Shown in pieces: positions 16,458 to 24,533 of a DNA stretch of 64,000 nt. How positions within the stretch are numbered: position 1 is the first letter of the stretch; each line of letters starts with the position of its first letter. Made by a program: the position numbers and the translations under genes. This DNA is from Mycobacterium sp. GA-1199 (GTDB lineage Bacteria; Actinomycetota; Actinomycetes; Mycobacteriales; Mycobacteriaceae): the NCBI RefSeq assembly GCF_001500045.1, contig NZ_LQIX01000055.1, forward strand, positions 166,753-230,752, written 5' to 3'. The notes below the pieces were generated by a model. That model did no database searches, was not told the origin of the DNA, and saw only the letters and a program-made list of their open reading frames with translations.

Positions 16458-17933
16458 TCACGCCTCGGCTTCCGCGGCGGCTCGCGCCCTCCCGGCCCGC
16501 AGTCGGGCCAGGCTGCGTTCACGCCCCAGCAGGTCAAGCGATTCGAACAGCGGCGGGCTGACCGAAGCTCCCGTGGCGGCGACGCGGATCGGACCGAACG
16601 CCTTGCGCGGCTTGAGCCCGAGGCCCTCGAGCAGCGCCTCCTTGAGGGCCGCCTCGATCGCCGGGGTGGTCCAGTCGCCGACGTTCTCCAGGGCGCCCAG
16701 CGCGGCGTCGAGCACCGCGACCGCCTCGGCCTTCAACTCCTTGGCCGCCGACTTCTCGTCGAGCGTGAACTCCGCGTCGTTGAGGAACCGCAACAGGTCC
16801 CACGCATCGCCGAGCACCACTATGCGGGTCTGCACGAGCGCGGCGGCTTCGGCGAAGCGGTCGTCGTCGAGGCCGGTGTCGTGACCGTGCTCGGTGAAGT
16901 AGGCCCTCAGACGGGCGGTGAACTCCTGTTCGCTCAGCATCCGGATGTGTTCTGCGTTCAGCGCGTCGGCCTTCTTCTGGTCGAACCGGGCCGGATTCGA
17001 GTTGACGTCGGCGACGTCGAAGGCCGCCACCATCTCGTCGAGGCTGAAAACGTCACGGTCCTCGGCGATTCCCCACCCCAGCAGGGCCAGATAGTTCAGC
17101 AGGCCTTCCGGGATGAAGCCCCGTTCGCGATGTACGAACAGGTTGGACTGGGGATCGCGCTTGGACAGCTTCTTGTTGCCGTCTCCCAGAACGCTTGGCA
17201 GGTGCGCGAACTCGGGAATCCGGTCCGCTACGCCGATCCGCATCAGAGCCTGGTACAGCGCGATCTGGCGGGGCGTCGATGACAGCAGGTCCTCACCGCG
17301 CAGCACGTGGCTGATCTTCATCAGCGCGTCATCGACCGGATTCACCAAGGTGTACAACGGCTCCCCGTTACCGCGGGTCAGCGCGAAATCGGGTACCGAC
17401 CCGGCCGGGAACGTCGTTTCCCCGCGCACGAGATCGCGCCAGCCGATGTCCTGGTCGGGCATCTTCAACCGCACCACGGCGCGCCTGCCTTGGGCGCGCA
17501 ACTCCGTCCGCTGCTGTTCGGTCAGGTCGCGGTCGAAGTTGTCGTAGCCCAATTTGGGATTGCGCCCCGCGGCCAGATGACGCGCTTCGACTTCCTCAGG
17601 CGTGGAGAACGACTCGTACGCGTCGCCGGCTTCGAGGAGCCGGGCGATCACATCGCGGTAGAGATCGAGTCGCTCCGATTGCCGGTATGGCCCGTAGGGA
17701 CCACCGACTTCGGGGCCTTCGTCCCAGTCGAGTCCGAGCCATCGCAGCGCATCGAGTATCGCGCGGTAGCTCTCCTCGGAATCGCGCGCCGAGTCGGTGT
17801 CCTCGATGCGGAACACGAAGGCGCCGCCGGTATGGCGGGCGTACGCCCAGTTGAACAGCGCGGTGCGGATCAGGCCGACGTGCGGCGTACCCGTGGGTGA
17901 CGGACAGAACCGCACCCGAACATCACTTGTCAT
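16458..17933 (-). CDS. gltX: Glutamyl-tRNA synthetase
   Basis: This class I synthetase attaches Glu to tRNA-Glu and, in this lineage, also to tRNA-Gln. The N-terminal RVRFCPSPTGTPHVGLIRT contains the HIGH-type motif (HVGL) and the KMSKS equivalent is KLSKRD. The ATG at 17933 gives 491 residues, the family length. It overlaps by one base the stop of the upstream hydrolase gene (TGATG), implying coupled translation. Both tRNA substrates are encoded just downstream. Confidence 0.97.
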   Translation of the reverse strand: MTSDVRVRFCPSPTGTPHVGLIRTALFNWAYARHTGGAFVFRIEDTDSARDSEESYRAILDALRWLGLDWDEGPEVGGPYGPYRQSERLDLYRDVIARLLEAGDAYESFSTPEEVEARHLAAGRNPKLGYDNFDRDLTEQQRTELRAQGRRAVVRLKMPDQDIGWRDLVRGETTFPAGSVPDFALTRGNGEPLYTLVNPVDDALMKISHVLRGEDLLSSTPRQIALYQALMRIGVADRIPEFAHLPSVLGDGNKKLSKRDPQSNLFVHRERGFIPEGLLNYLALLGWGIAEDRDVFSLDEMVAAFDVADVNSNPARFDQKKADALNAEHIRMLSEQEFTARLRAYFTEHGHDTGLDDDRFAEAAALVQTRIVVLGDAWDLLRFLNDAEFTLDEKSAAKELKAEAVAVLDAALGALENVGDWTTPAIEAALKEALLEGLGLKPRKAFGPIRVAATGASVSPPLFESLDLLGRERSLARLRAGRARAAAEAEA

Positions 17934-18742
17934 CACTTCCCTTTGCGCACAACCGGATTCGTCAATGTTCCGATGCCTTCGACGGTGATGCTCACGGTGT
18001 CGGAGTCCTCGATCGGGCCGACACCCTCGGGCGTCCCGGTCAGAATCAGATCGCCCGGCAACAATGTCATCACCCGGGATATCCATTCCACGATCGCACC
18101 GACGTCGTGGATCATCAGCGACGTCCTGCTGTTCTGCTTGACGACACCGTTGACTTCGGTGCGGATCTGCAGGTCCGAGGGATCGACGTCGGTGACGATC
18201 CACGGCCCGACCGGGCAGAACGTGTCATGCCCCTTCGCGCGGGCCCATTGGCCGTCCTTCTGCTGCTGATCGCGTGCCGAGACATCGTTGGCGATGGTGT
18301 AACCCAGGATGTTCTCCGCCGCGCGGGCGGCCGATACGTCCTTGCACGGCCTGCCGATGACCGCGGCGAGCTCGCCCTCGAAATGCACGGGATCCGCGTC
18401 GGCGGGCAGCTGGATCGGCACGTTCGGACCGATGATCGCGGTGTTGGGTTTCATGAAGATGATCGGGTCGTCGAAAGTGGCGGGGTCCGAACCGTCTCCG
18501 GCGCGTGCGGCCATTTCGGCGATGTGGGCCGCATAGTTCTTGCCCACGCACACCACCTTGGTCGCGAGGATCGGCGCGAGCAGGCGCACATCGGCCAGCG
18601 GCCACTGCCTGCCGGTGAACTGGGGATTGCCGAACGGGTGCTCGGCGATTTCCCTCGCGATCGCCTGAGCGGGGTCGTCGGGTGGACCCTCGACGCTGAC
18701 GAAGGCGACACCGTCGGGGCTGGCGATTCGGCCAAGGCGCAT
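17933..18742 (-). CDS. Fumarylacetoacetate hydrolase-family protein (Rv2993c-like)
   Basis: This 269-residue protein has the FAH catalytic fold: GKNYAAHI, the metal-binding VHFEGELAAVIG, NDVSARDQQQKDGQW and GDLILTGTPEGVGP. Family members act as acylpyruvases, oxaloacetate decarboxylases or HpaG-type isomerase/decarboxylases; which applies here cannot be told. It is the first gene of a two-gene operon with gltX and is divergent from an MFS transporter. Confidence 0.87.
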   Translation of the reverse strand: MRLGRIASPDGVAFVSVEGPPDDPAQAIAREIAEHPFGNPQFTGRQWPLADVRLLAPILATKVVCVGKNYAAHIAEMAARAGDGSDPATFDDPIIFMKPNTAIIGPNVPIQLPADADPVHFEGELAAVIGRPCKDVSAARAAENILGYTIANDVSARDQQQKDGQWARAKGHDTFCPVGPWIVTDVDPSDLQIRTEVNGVVKQNSRTSLMIHDVGAIVEWISRVMTLLPGDLILTGTPEGVGPIEDSDTVSITVEGIGTLTNPVVRKGK

Positions 18743-18858
18743 GGCGTTCAGCCTAGTAGTCGGCCTGGTAGCGGCCGCCGACCGCTCCCACGACAGCGCT
18801 GTCTCGATATGTGAGAGCGCGATTCAGCATCGTGAGATCGCTGTGCCACGATGGTCCG

Positions 18859-20076
18859 ATGTCCGCCGAGCCGCTGACCGCCGCCCGTCGATGGTCGTTG
18901 CTGTGTATCGCGCTGGCGGCGACGACGAGCGCCAACGTGTTCATCAATGGTGTGGCCTTCCTCATCCCCACACTGCACAGCGAAAGGGGGCTCGACCTCG
19001 CGGCGGCCGGTCTGCTCTCTGCGATGCCGGGCTTCGGGCTCGTGACCACGTTGATCGCGTGGGGCTATGTCGTCGACCGCTACGGCGAACGCATTGTGCT
19101 GACGGTCGGCTCGGTGCTGATTTCCGCGGCTGCGTTCGCCGCTGCCTTCGCCGAATCCCTGGTCGGCGTGGGCGCTTTCCTGTTCCTCGGCGGCATGGCG
19201 GCCGCGAGCAGCAACTCGGCCAGCGGCCGGTTGGTGGTCGGCTGGTTCCCGGTCGAACGACGCGGCCTGGCCATGGGGATCCGGCAGACGGCCACCCCGT
19301 TAGGAGTCGGGTTGGGAGCGCTGGTGATTCCGAGGCTGGCCGAAGGCCACGGTGTGACCGGTGCGTTGCTGTTTCCCGCTGCGGTGTGCGCGGTGTCGGC
19401 GCTGGTGTGCCTGGTCGCGGTGATCGATCCGCCACGACCGCCGCGTTCCGAGGCGCCGATCGAACATCTCACGAACCCCTATCGGGGCTCTTCGGTGCTG
19501 TGGCGTATTCACGCTGTCTCGGTGTTGCTCGTCGTGCCCCAGGCGGTGGTGTGGACGTTCACGCTCGTGTGGTTGATGTCGGAGCGCGGCTGGTCGGCCG
19601 GCTCGGCCGGCCTACTCGTCATGGTGGCCCAATTGCTCGGCGCCGGAGGGCGTATCGCGGCCGGGCATTGGTCGGACCGGTTGGGTCAACGGCTTCGCCC
19701 GATCCGTGCGATCGCCGCCGCCGCGGCGCTCAGCATGGCAGCACTCGCGTTGTCGGACTGGCTGAACTCCCCGGTCGCGGTGGCGGCGATGGTGGTCGCC
19801 TCGGTGATCACGGTGTCCGACAACGGTTTGGCGTTCACCGCCATCGCCGAGATCGCCGGGCCCTTCTGGAGCGGTCGCGCCCTCGGCACCCAGAACACCG
19901 CCCAGCATCTGGCGTCGGCCGTCGCGGCCCCCACATTCGGGGCGCTGATCGGGGTTGCCGGTTATCCGGCGGCGTTCGCCGTCTGCGCATTGTTCCCGCT
20001 GGCCGCGACGCCGCTCGTGCCCCCTGACCCCTCGGTTCGCCGGAAACCGCAAGGGGGCTGTGATTCGGCAACGTGA
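18859..20076 (+). CDS. MFS transporter (Rv2994-like)
   Basis: This roughly 405-residue protein has about 12 transmembrane helices in two halves and the MFS motif A between helices 2 and 3 (GYVVDRYGERIVLTVG). The substrate is unknown. The ATG at 18859 puts the first helix about 10 residues in; a GTG at 18811 would add 16 residues. No clear Shine-Dalgarno is seen, so the start is uncertain. Two direct copies of GTGAGANCG, 21 bp apart (18811 and 18832), lie in the upstream gap. Confidence 0.85.
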   Translation: MSAEPLTAARRWSLLCIALAATTSANVFINGVAFLIPTLHSERGLDLAAAGLLSAMPGFGLVTTLIAWGYVVDRYGERIVLTVGSVLISAAAFAAAFAESLVGVGAFLFLGGMAAASSNSASGRLVVGWFPVERRGLAMGIRQTATPLGVGLGALVIPRLAEGHGVTGALLFPAAVCAVSALVCLVAVIDPPRPPRSEAPIEHLTNPYRGSSVLWRIHAVSVLLVVPQAVVWTFTLVWLMSERGWSAGSAGLLVMVAQLLGAGGRIAAGHWSDRLGQRLRPIRAIAAAAALSMAALALSDWLNSPVAVAAMVVASVITVSDNGLAFTAIAEIAGPFWSGRALGTQNTAQHLASAVAAPTFGALIGVAGYPAAFAVCALFPLAATPLVPPDPSVRRKPQGGCDSAT

Positions 20077-20132
20077 GTTCTGGGCCGGCTGTCCACATTA
20101 GCGTCCTCAGTCTTCCCCGGAACCACTTCTGC

Positions 20133-20195
20133 CACTGCCCGCCTCCGAGCGAATAATTCGCTGGCAGCGAATCATTCGCTGAGAGCTGGGCAGTG
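20133..20195. repeat. Nested palindromes between MFS gene and leuB
   Basis: Two 15-bp palindromes of form AGCGAAT-N-ATTCGCT (20148-20162 and 20166-20180), 18 bp apart, are enclosed by an outer inverted repeat CACTGCCC/GGGCAGTG (20133-20140 and 20188-20195). Both flanking genes point towards this 245-bp gap, so it is not an ordinary promoter operator. It may be a terminator, a repeated element or a protein-binding site. Confidence 0.6.
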
Positions 20196-20220
20196 CGGGG
20201 AGGTAGTCACCGAGGGTAGT

Positions 20221-20275
20221 GAGCGTCCGGAGTACCCGGGCACCCGAAGTACCTGAGCGCCCAGTGGTATCTGAG
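20221..20275. repeat. Three degenerate ~18-bp tandem units
   Basis: Units aligning as GCGTCCGGAGTACCCGG, GCACCCGAAGTACCTGA and GCGCCCAGTGGTATCTGA follow one another beside the nested palindromes. The third is weaker. The rest of the 20077-20321 gap has no gene, apart from a doubled TGCTTATAG (20308 and 20320) at the leuB stop. Confidence 0.35.
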
Positions 20276-20321
20276 GCGGCGTGCCCGCCGAGATCGATAA
20301 CGTCCTGCTTATAGGCCTTGC

Positions 20322-21332
20322 TTATAGATAGCCCGCGATCCGGTCGCCGACAGCGGTGGTGGACAGCTTCTCGTCACCGCGCGTGGCCAGATGCTGCTCG
20401 ACGGCCTTGTCGACACGCGCGGCCGCATCCGTCTCGCCGACATGGGCCAGCAGCAATGCGACCGACATGATCGCCGCAGTCGGGTCGGCGATCCCCTGGC
20501 CCGCGATGTCGGGGGCGCTGCCGTGCACGGGTTCGAACATCGACGGATTGGTGCGCGTGGCATCGATATTGCCGCTGGCGGCCAGCCCGATACCTCCGCA
20601 CACCGCGGCCGCGAGGTCGGTGACGATATCGCCGAACAGGTTGTCGGTGACAATCACATCGAAACGGCCCGGGTCGGTGACGAGGTGGATGGTCGCCGCG
20701 TCGACGTGCTGGTAGGCGATCTCGACGTCTCCGAAGTCGGCGGCGACCTGCTGAACGGTGCGCCACCACAACGCGCCGGCGAAGGTCAGGACGTTGTTCT
20801 TGTGCACCAGCGTCAGATGTTTGCGACGTTGCTGGGCGCGGACGAACGCGTCCTCTACAACGCGGCGCACACCGAACGCGGTGTTGACGCTGACCTCGGT
20901 GGCGACCTCATGCGGTGTCCCGACACGGATCGCGCCGCCGGTTCCGGTGTAGGGACCCTCGGTGCCTTCCCGCACGACGACGAAGTCGATGTCGGGGTTG
21001 CCCGCCAGCGGGCTGTTCACGCCGGGATAGAGACGGCCGGGGCGCAGGTTGATGTGATGGTCGAGTTCGAACCGGATGCGTAGCAGCAGACCGCGTTCGA
21101 GCACGCCGCTGGGTACCGACGGGTCTCCGATCGCGCCCAGCAGGATCGCGTCGTGCCCGCGGAGTTCGTCTAGCACGGAGTCGGGCAGCACCTCACCCGT
21201 GGCGTGGTAGCGGCGCGCGCCGAGGTCGTACGGCGTCTTGTGCACGCCGGGAAGCACCGCGTCGAGAACCTTGACGGCCTCCCCGACGACCTCCGGGCCG
21301 ATCCCGTCACCCGCGATGATCGCCAGCTTCAT
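20322..21332 (-). CDS. leuB: 3-isopropylmalate dehydrogenase
   Basis: LeuB oxidatively decarboxylates 3-isopropylmalate in leucine synthesis. Signatures are MKLAIIAGDGIGPEV at the start, LLRIRFELDHHINLRPGRLYPG in the substrate site and the IDH/IPMDH motif DNLFGDIVTDLAAAVCGGIGLAASGNI. The ATG at 21332 gives 336 residues, the length I recall for the M. tuberculosis enzyme; a GTG at 21344 overlapping the serA stop (GTGA) would add four residues and couple the genes. Confidence 0.95.
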   Translation of the reverse strand: MKLAIIAGDGIGPEVVGEAVKVLDAVLPGVHKTPYDLGARRYHATGEVLPDSVLDELRGHDAILLGAIGDPSVPSGVLERGLLLRIRFELDHHINLRPGRLYPGVNSPLAGNPDIDFVVVREGTEGPYTGTGGAIRVGTPHEVATEVSVNTAFGVRRVVEDAFVRAQQRRKHLTLVHKNNVLTFAGALWWRTVQQVAADFGDVEIAYQHVDAATIHLVTDPGRFDVIVTDNLFGDIVTDLAAAVCGGIGLAASGNIDATRTNPSMFEPVHGSAPDIAGQGIADPTAAIMSVALLLAHVGETDAAARVDKAVEQHLATRGDEKLSTTAVGDRIAGYL

Positions 21333-21340
21333 GGCCGAAG

Positions 21341-22927
21341 TCACGACAGATCAACCACTTCCAGCATCATCGCGCCGACTTCCTCGGCGATGGTGGACCG
21401 GACATCGGAGGGAACGTCGCGGTCGATACGCAGCAGGATGGTCGCGCCGGGACCTTCGGCGTCCTCGCTCAACTGGGCGGCGTGGATGTTGATGCCCGCC
21501 GAACCGAGGATGGTGCCGATCTTGCCGAGCGTGCCCGGCTGGTCGACGTAGTTGATGATCAGATAGATGCCCTCGGCGCGCAGGTCGAAGTTGCGCCCGT
21601 TGATCTGGACGATCTTCTCCACCAGGTCCGTGCCGGTCAGCGTGCCCGCGACATTTGCGGTGGAACCGTCGGCGTAGACGGCCCGCACGTCCACCACGCT
21701 GCGGTGGTTGGGACTCTCGCTCGCGGTGCTGATCTCGGCCTGCACACCCCGCTCGGCCGCCAGCGCGGGTGCGTTGACGAACGTGACGGGATCTTCGATG
21801 ATCGCCGAAAACAGTCCGCGCAACGCCGAAAGCCGAAGCACCTCAACATCTTCGGCGGCGAGCTCACCCTTGACCTGCACCGCCAGCGACACCGGCAGCT
21901 CGTCGCACAACGCTCCGACAAGCAGGCCGAGCTTGCGGACGAGATCCAGCCACGGCGCGACTTCCTCACCGACCACTCCCCCGCCGACGTTGACCGCGTC
22001 GGGAACGAACTCCCCGGCCAGCGCGAGCTTCACGCTGGCCGCGACATCGGTGCCCGCCCGGTCCTGCGCCTCGGCGGTGGACGCGCCGAGATGCGGGGTC
22101 ACCACGACCTGCGGCAGCTCGAACAGCGGGCTCTCGGTCGTGGGCTCGGTGGCGAACACATCGATGCCCGCCGCGCGCACATGACCCGAGCGCACCGCTT
22201 CGGCCAGGGCGTCCTCGTCGATCAGTCCGCCGCGGGCGGCGTTGACGATGATCACGCCGGGCTTCGTCTTGGCCAGCGCCTCCTTGCCGATCAGTCCCGC
22301 GGTCTCCTGCGTCTTCGGCAGGTGCACCGAGACGAAGTCCGCGCGCTCCAACAACTCGTCGAGGCTGAGCAGCTCGATGCCGAGCTGTGCAGCGCGGGCC
22401 GCCGACACGTACGGGTCGTAGGCGACGACGTGGGTGCCGAACGCGGCCAGGCGCTGAGCCACCAGCTGACCGATGCGGCCCAATCCGACTACGCCGACGG
22501 TCTTGCCGTAGATCTCGGTGCCCGAGAACGACGAGCGCTTCCAGGAGTGCGCGCGCAACGACGCATCGGCGGCCGGGATCTCGCGCGCCGCGGACAGCAG
22601 CAGGGCCAAAGCGTGCTCGGCCGCGCTGTGGATATTGGAGGTCGGCGCGTTGACGACCAGCACACCGCGGGCGGTGGCGGCGTCCACGTCGACGTTGTCG
22701 AGCCCCACCCCGGCCCGGGCGACGATCTTGAGCTTGGGCGCGGCGGCAAGCACCTCGGCGTCGACGGTCGTCGCCGAGCGCACCAACAGCGCGTCGGCAT
22801 CGGCCACCGCGGCCAGCAGCTTGGGCCGGTCCGGACCGTCGACCCAACGGACTTCCACCTGGTCACCGAGGGCGGCGACCGTCGACTCGGCCAATTTGTC
22901 GGCGATCAATACAACGGGCAGACTCAC
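21341..22927 (-). CDS. serA: D-3-phosphoglycerate dehydrogenase
   Basis: SerA commits 3-phosphoglycerate to serine synthesis. The 528 residues match the long type I form: catalytic and NAD domains (GVVGLGRIGQLVAQRL, ARGGLIDEDAL, catalytic His in TPHLGAS), an intervening allosteric-substrate-binding domain, and a C-terminal ACT domain (YLIINYVDQPGTLGKIG) that binds serine for feedback inhibition. Start is a GTG at 22927. It is upstream of leuB on the same strand with four bases or fewer of overlap. Confidence 0.97.
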   Translation of the reverse strand: MSLPVVLIADKLAESTVAALGDQVEVRWVDGPDRPKLLAAVADADALLVRSATTVDAEVLAAAPKLKIVARAGVGLDNVDVDAATARGVLVVNAPTSNIHSAAEHALALLLSAAREIPAADASLRAHSWKRSSFSGTEIYGKTVGVVGLGRIGQLVAQRLAAFGTHVVAYDPYVSAARAAQLGIELLSLDELLERADFVSVHLPKTQETAGLIGKEALAKTKPGVIIVNAARGGLIDEDALAEAVRSGHVRAAGIDVFATEPTTESPLFELPQVVVTPHLGASTAEAQDRAGTDVAASVKLALAGEFVPDAVNVGGGVVGEEVAPWLDLVRKLGLLVGALCDELPVSLAVQVKGELAAEDVEVLRLSALRGLFSAIIEDPVTFVNAPALAAERGVQAEISTASESPNHRSVVDVRAVYADGSTANVAGTLTGTDLVEKIVQINGRNFDLRAEGIYLIINYVDQPGTLGKIGTILGSAGINIHAAQLSEDAEGPGATILLRIDRDVPSDVRSTIAEEVGAMMLEVVDLS

Positions 22928-22981
22928 GCGGTCAGCCTAATGGGCTTGAATGTTCGGGTGGTGGGTGGGAGAACCGCAAGC

Positions 22982-24412
22982 GTGGATGTCACCGTCGTCG
23001 GCAGCGGACCCAACGGTTTGGCGGCCGCCGTCATCTGCGCCAGGGCCGGGTTGTCGGTGCAGGTGCTCGAGGCGCAGCCGACTCTCGGAGGCGGCGCCCG
23101 CACACTTGCCGACCCGGGGTTTCCCGGCGTTTCCCACGACATTTGTTCGGCCGTTCACCCGCTTGCGCTGGCGTCGCCGTTCCTGGCCGAATTCGACCTG
23201 CCCTCTCGAGGCGTGAGCTTGCGGGTGCCCGAGGTGTCCTACGCCAATCCACTCCCGGGGGCGCGCGCCGCGATCGGCTACCACGACCTCGACCGAACCG
23301 TCGCGGAGCTCGAACACGGGCAATCGTGGCGCAGATTCTTCGAACCCATGGTCGAACGCGACGGCGCCGTTCTCGACCTGCTGCTCGGCGACAAACGATC
23401 GGTGCCGGGCAACCCGATCGCCGCCGTCCAGGTGGCGAGCAGGCTGCTCGAACAGGGCACACCCGCATGGAGTGCGCTCAAGGGCGCCGACGCCCGCGCA
23501 TTGTTCAGCGGCGTTGCCGCGCATGTGATCTCGCGTATGCCGTCGCTCGTGTCGGCGGGTGGGGGCCTGATGTTGGCCACGCTCGCGCACACCGTCGGCT
23601 GGCCCATCCCCGTCGGGGGAAGTCAGGCCATCGTGGATGAGCTGATCTCGGATCTGCGGGCGCACGGCGGTGTGATCACGGCCGGCCAGGAAGTCACCGA
23701 ACCACCCGAGGGTGTCGCACTTTTCGACACCGCGCCCACCGCGCTGGCTGGCATCTACGGCGACAAACTGCCCCGCCGCTATGCGAAAGCGTTGCACCGG
23801 TATCGATTCGGCCCCGGTGTGGCCAAGGTCGACTTCGTGCTCTCCGAGGATGTGCCGTTCACCGACGAGCGCTTACGGCGGGCCCCCACACTGCACATGG
23901 GTGGCACCCGGGAACAGATGGCACACGCCGAACGCGAGATCGCCGCAGGGCGGCACCCCAAGTGGCCGATGGTGCTCGCCGCGCAGCCGCACCTGGAGGA
24001 TCCGAGTCGTATCGACGCCGCGGGCCGTCGACCGTTGTGGAGCTACGCGCACGTCCCGAACGGTTCGACCGTCGACCAGAGCGAGCGGGTCACCGAGATC
24101 TTCGAACGCTTCGCCCCCGGTTTCCGTGACATCGTGGTGGCCGTCCGATCCGTTCCCGCCGCACGCCTGGCAGAACACAACGCCAACCTGGTGGGCGGCG
24201 ACATCGGCGTCGGCGGCAACACCCTCATGCATGCGCTGACGGGGCCGACCCCTCGGCTCAACCCCTGGACCACACCCATCCCCAAGGCATATCTGTGCTC
24301 ATCGGCCACGCCACCGGGCGGAGGCGTGCACGGTATGGCCGGTTACTTCGCCGCACGCACGGTGTTGCGACGCGAGTTCGGCATCAAGACGATGCCCGCA
24401 CTGTCTCCCTGA
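22982..24412 (+). CDS. FAD-dependent oxidoreductase, phytoene-dehydrogenase-like (Rv2997-like)
   Basis: This roughly 476-residue protein starts with an FAD-binding Rossmann motif DVTVVGSGPNGLAAAVICARAG and has the COG1233 layout, ending near GGGVHGMAGYFAARTVL. It resembles CrtI-type enzymes but lacks the canonical CrtI C-terminal signature, and it is conserved in non-pigmented M. tuberculosis, so it is probably not a carotenoid desaturase. Start GTG 22982 follows GGGAGA; an ATG at 22940 is also possible. It is divergent from serA. Confidence 0.82.
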   Translation: MDVTVVGSGPNGLAAAVICARAGLSVQVLEAQPTLGGGARTLADPGFPGVSHDICSAVHPLALASPFLAEFDLPSRGVSLRVPEVSYANPLPGARAAIGYHDLDRTVAELEHGQSWRRFFEPMVERDGAVLDLLLGDKRSVPGNPIAAVQVASRLLEQGTPAWSALKGADARALFSGVAAHVISRMPSLVSAGGGLMLATLAHTVGWPIPVGGSQAIVDELISDLRAHGGVITAGQEVTEPPEGVALFDTAPTALAGIYGDKLPRRYAKALHRYRFGPGVAKVDFVLSEDVPFTDERLRRAPTLHMGGTREQMAHAEREIAAGRHPKWPMVLAAQPHLEDPSRIDAAGRRPLWSYAHVPNGSTVDQSERVTEIFERFAPGFRDIVVAVRSVPAARLAEHNANLVGGDIGVGGNTLMHALTGPTPRLNPWTTPIPKAYLCSSATPPGGGVHGMAGYFAARTVLRREFGIKTMPALSP

Positions 24413-24433
24413 GCGGACGGCCCCAATACATAT

Positions 24434-24451
24434 CGATGCAAGTTCGATGCA
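24434..24451 (+). promoter_or_regulatory. Candidate regulator-binding site before crtE: two CGATGCA copies 11 bp apart
   Basis: CGATGCA occurs at 24434-24440 and 24445-24451, an exact 11-bp period. A weaker CAATACA precedes it at 24424. The same arrangement appears before idi and before the MerR/B12 gene. CarH-type regulators are known to bind tandem 11-bp repeats. Assignment to the local regulator is inference. Confidence 0.55.
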
Positions 24452-24466
24452 TAGGCGCCGGCCAGA

Positions 24467-24502
24467 CGGGGTACCCCGATTGAGTTCGACCGATTCGGGT
24501 AC
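24467..24502 (+). promoter_or_regulatory. crtE upstream palindrome and GGGTAC promoter candidate
   Basis: CGGGGTACCCCG (24467-24478) is a perfect 12-bp palindrome. GATTGA (24478-24483) and GGGTAC (24497-24502), 13 bp apart, resemble the SigF/SigB-type consensus (GTTTAA, 12-14 bp, GGGTAT). SigF dependence of pigmentation is reported for M. smegmatis; the match here is imperfect. Confidence 0.3.
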
Positions 24503-24533
24503 CTGTCATCGCATCGAGTGAAGGGGACGCTGC

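Noticed and set aside
21482..22981. An open plus-strand frame that would fuse a long N-terminal extension to the Rv2997-like oxidoreductase
   Set aside because: It runs antisense through serA, a certain gene. Stop codons are rare in this frame because of high GC. The FAD motif begins at 22982, where a start and Shine-Dalgarno are present.
22982..24412. Second phytoene desaturase belonging to the crt operon
   Set aside because: It lacks the CrtI C-terminal signature, is separated by the crtE promoter region, and its homologue occurs in non-pigmented M. tuberculosis.
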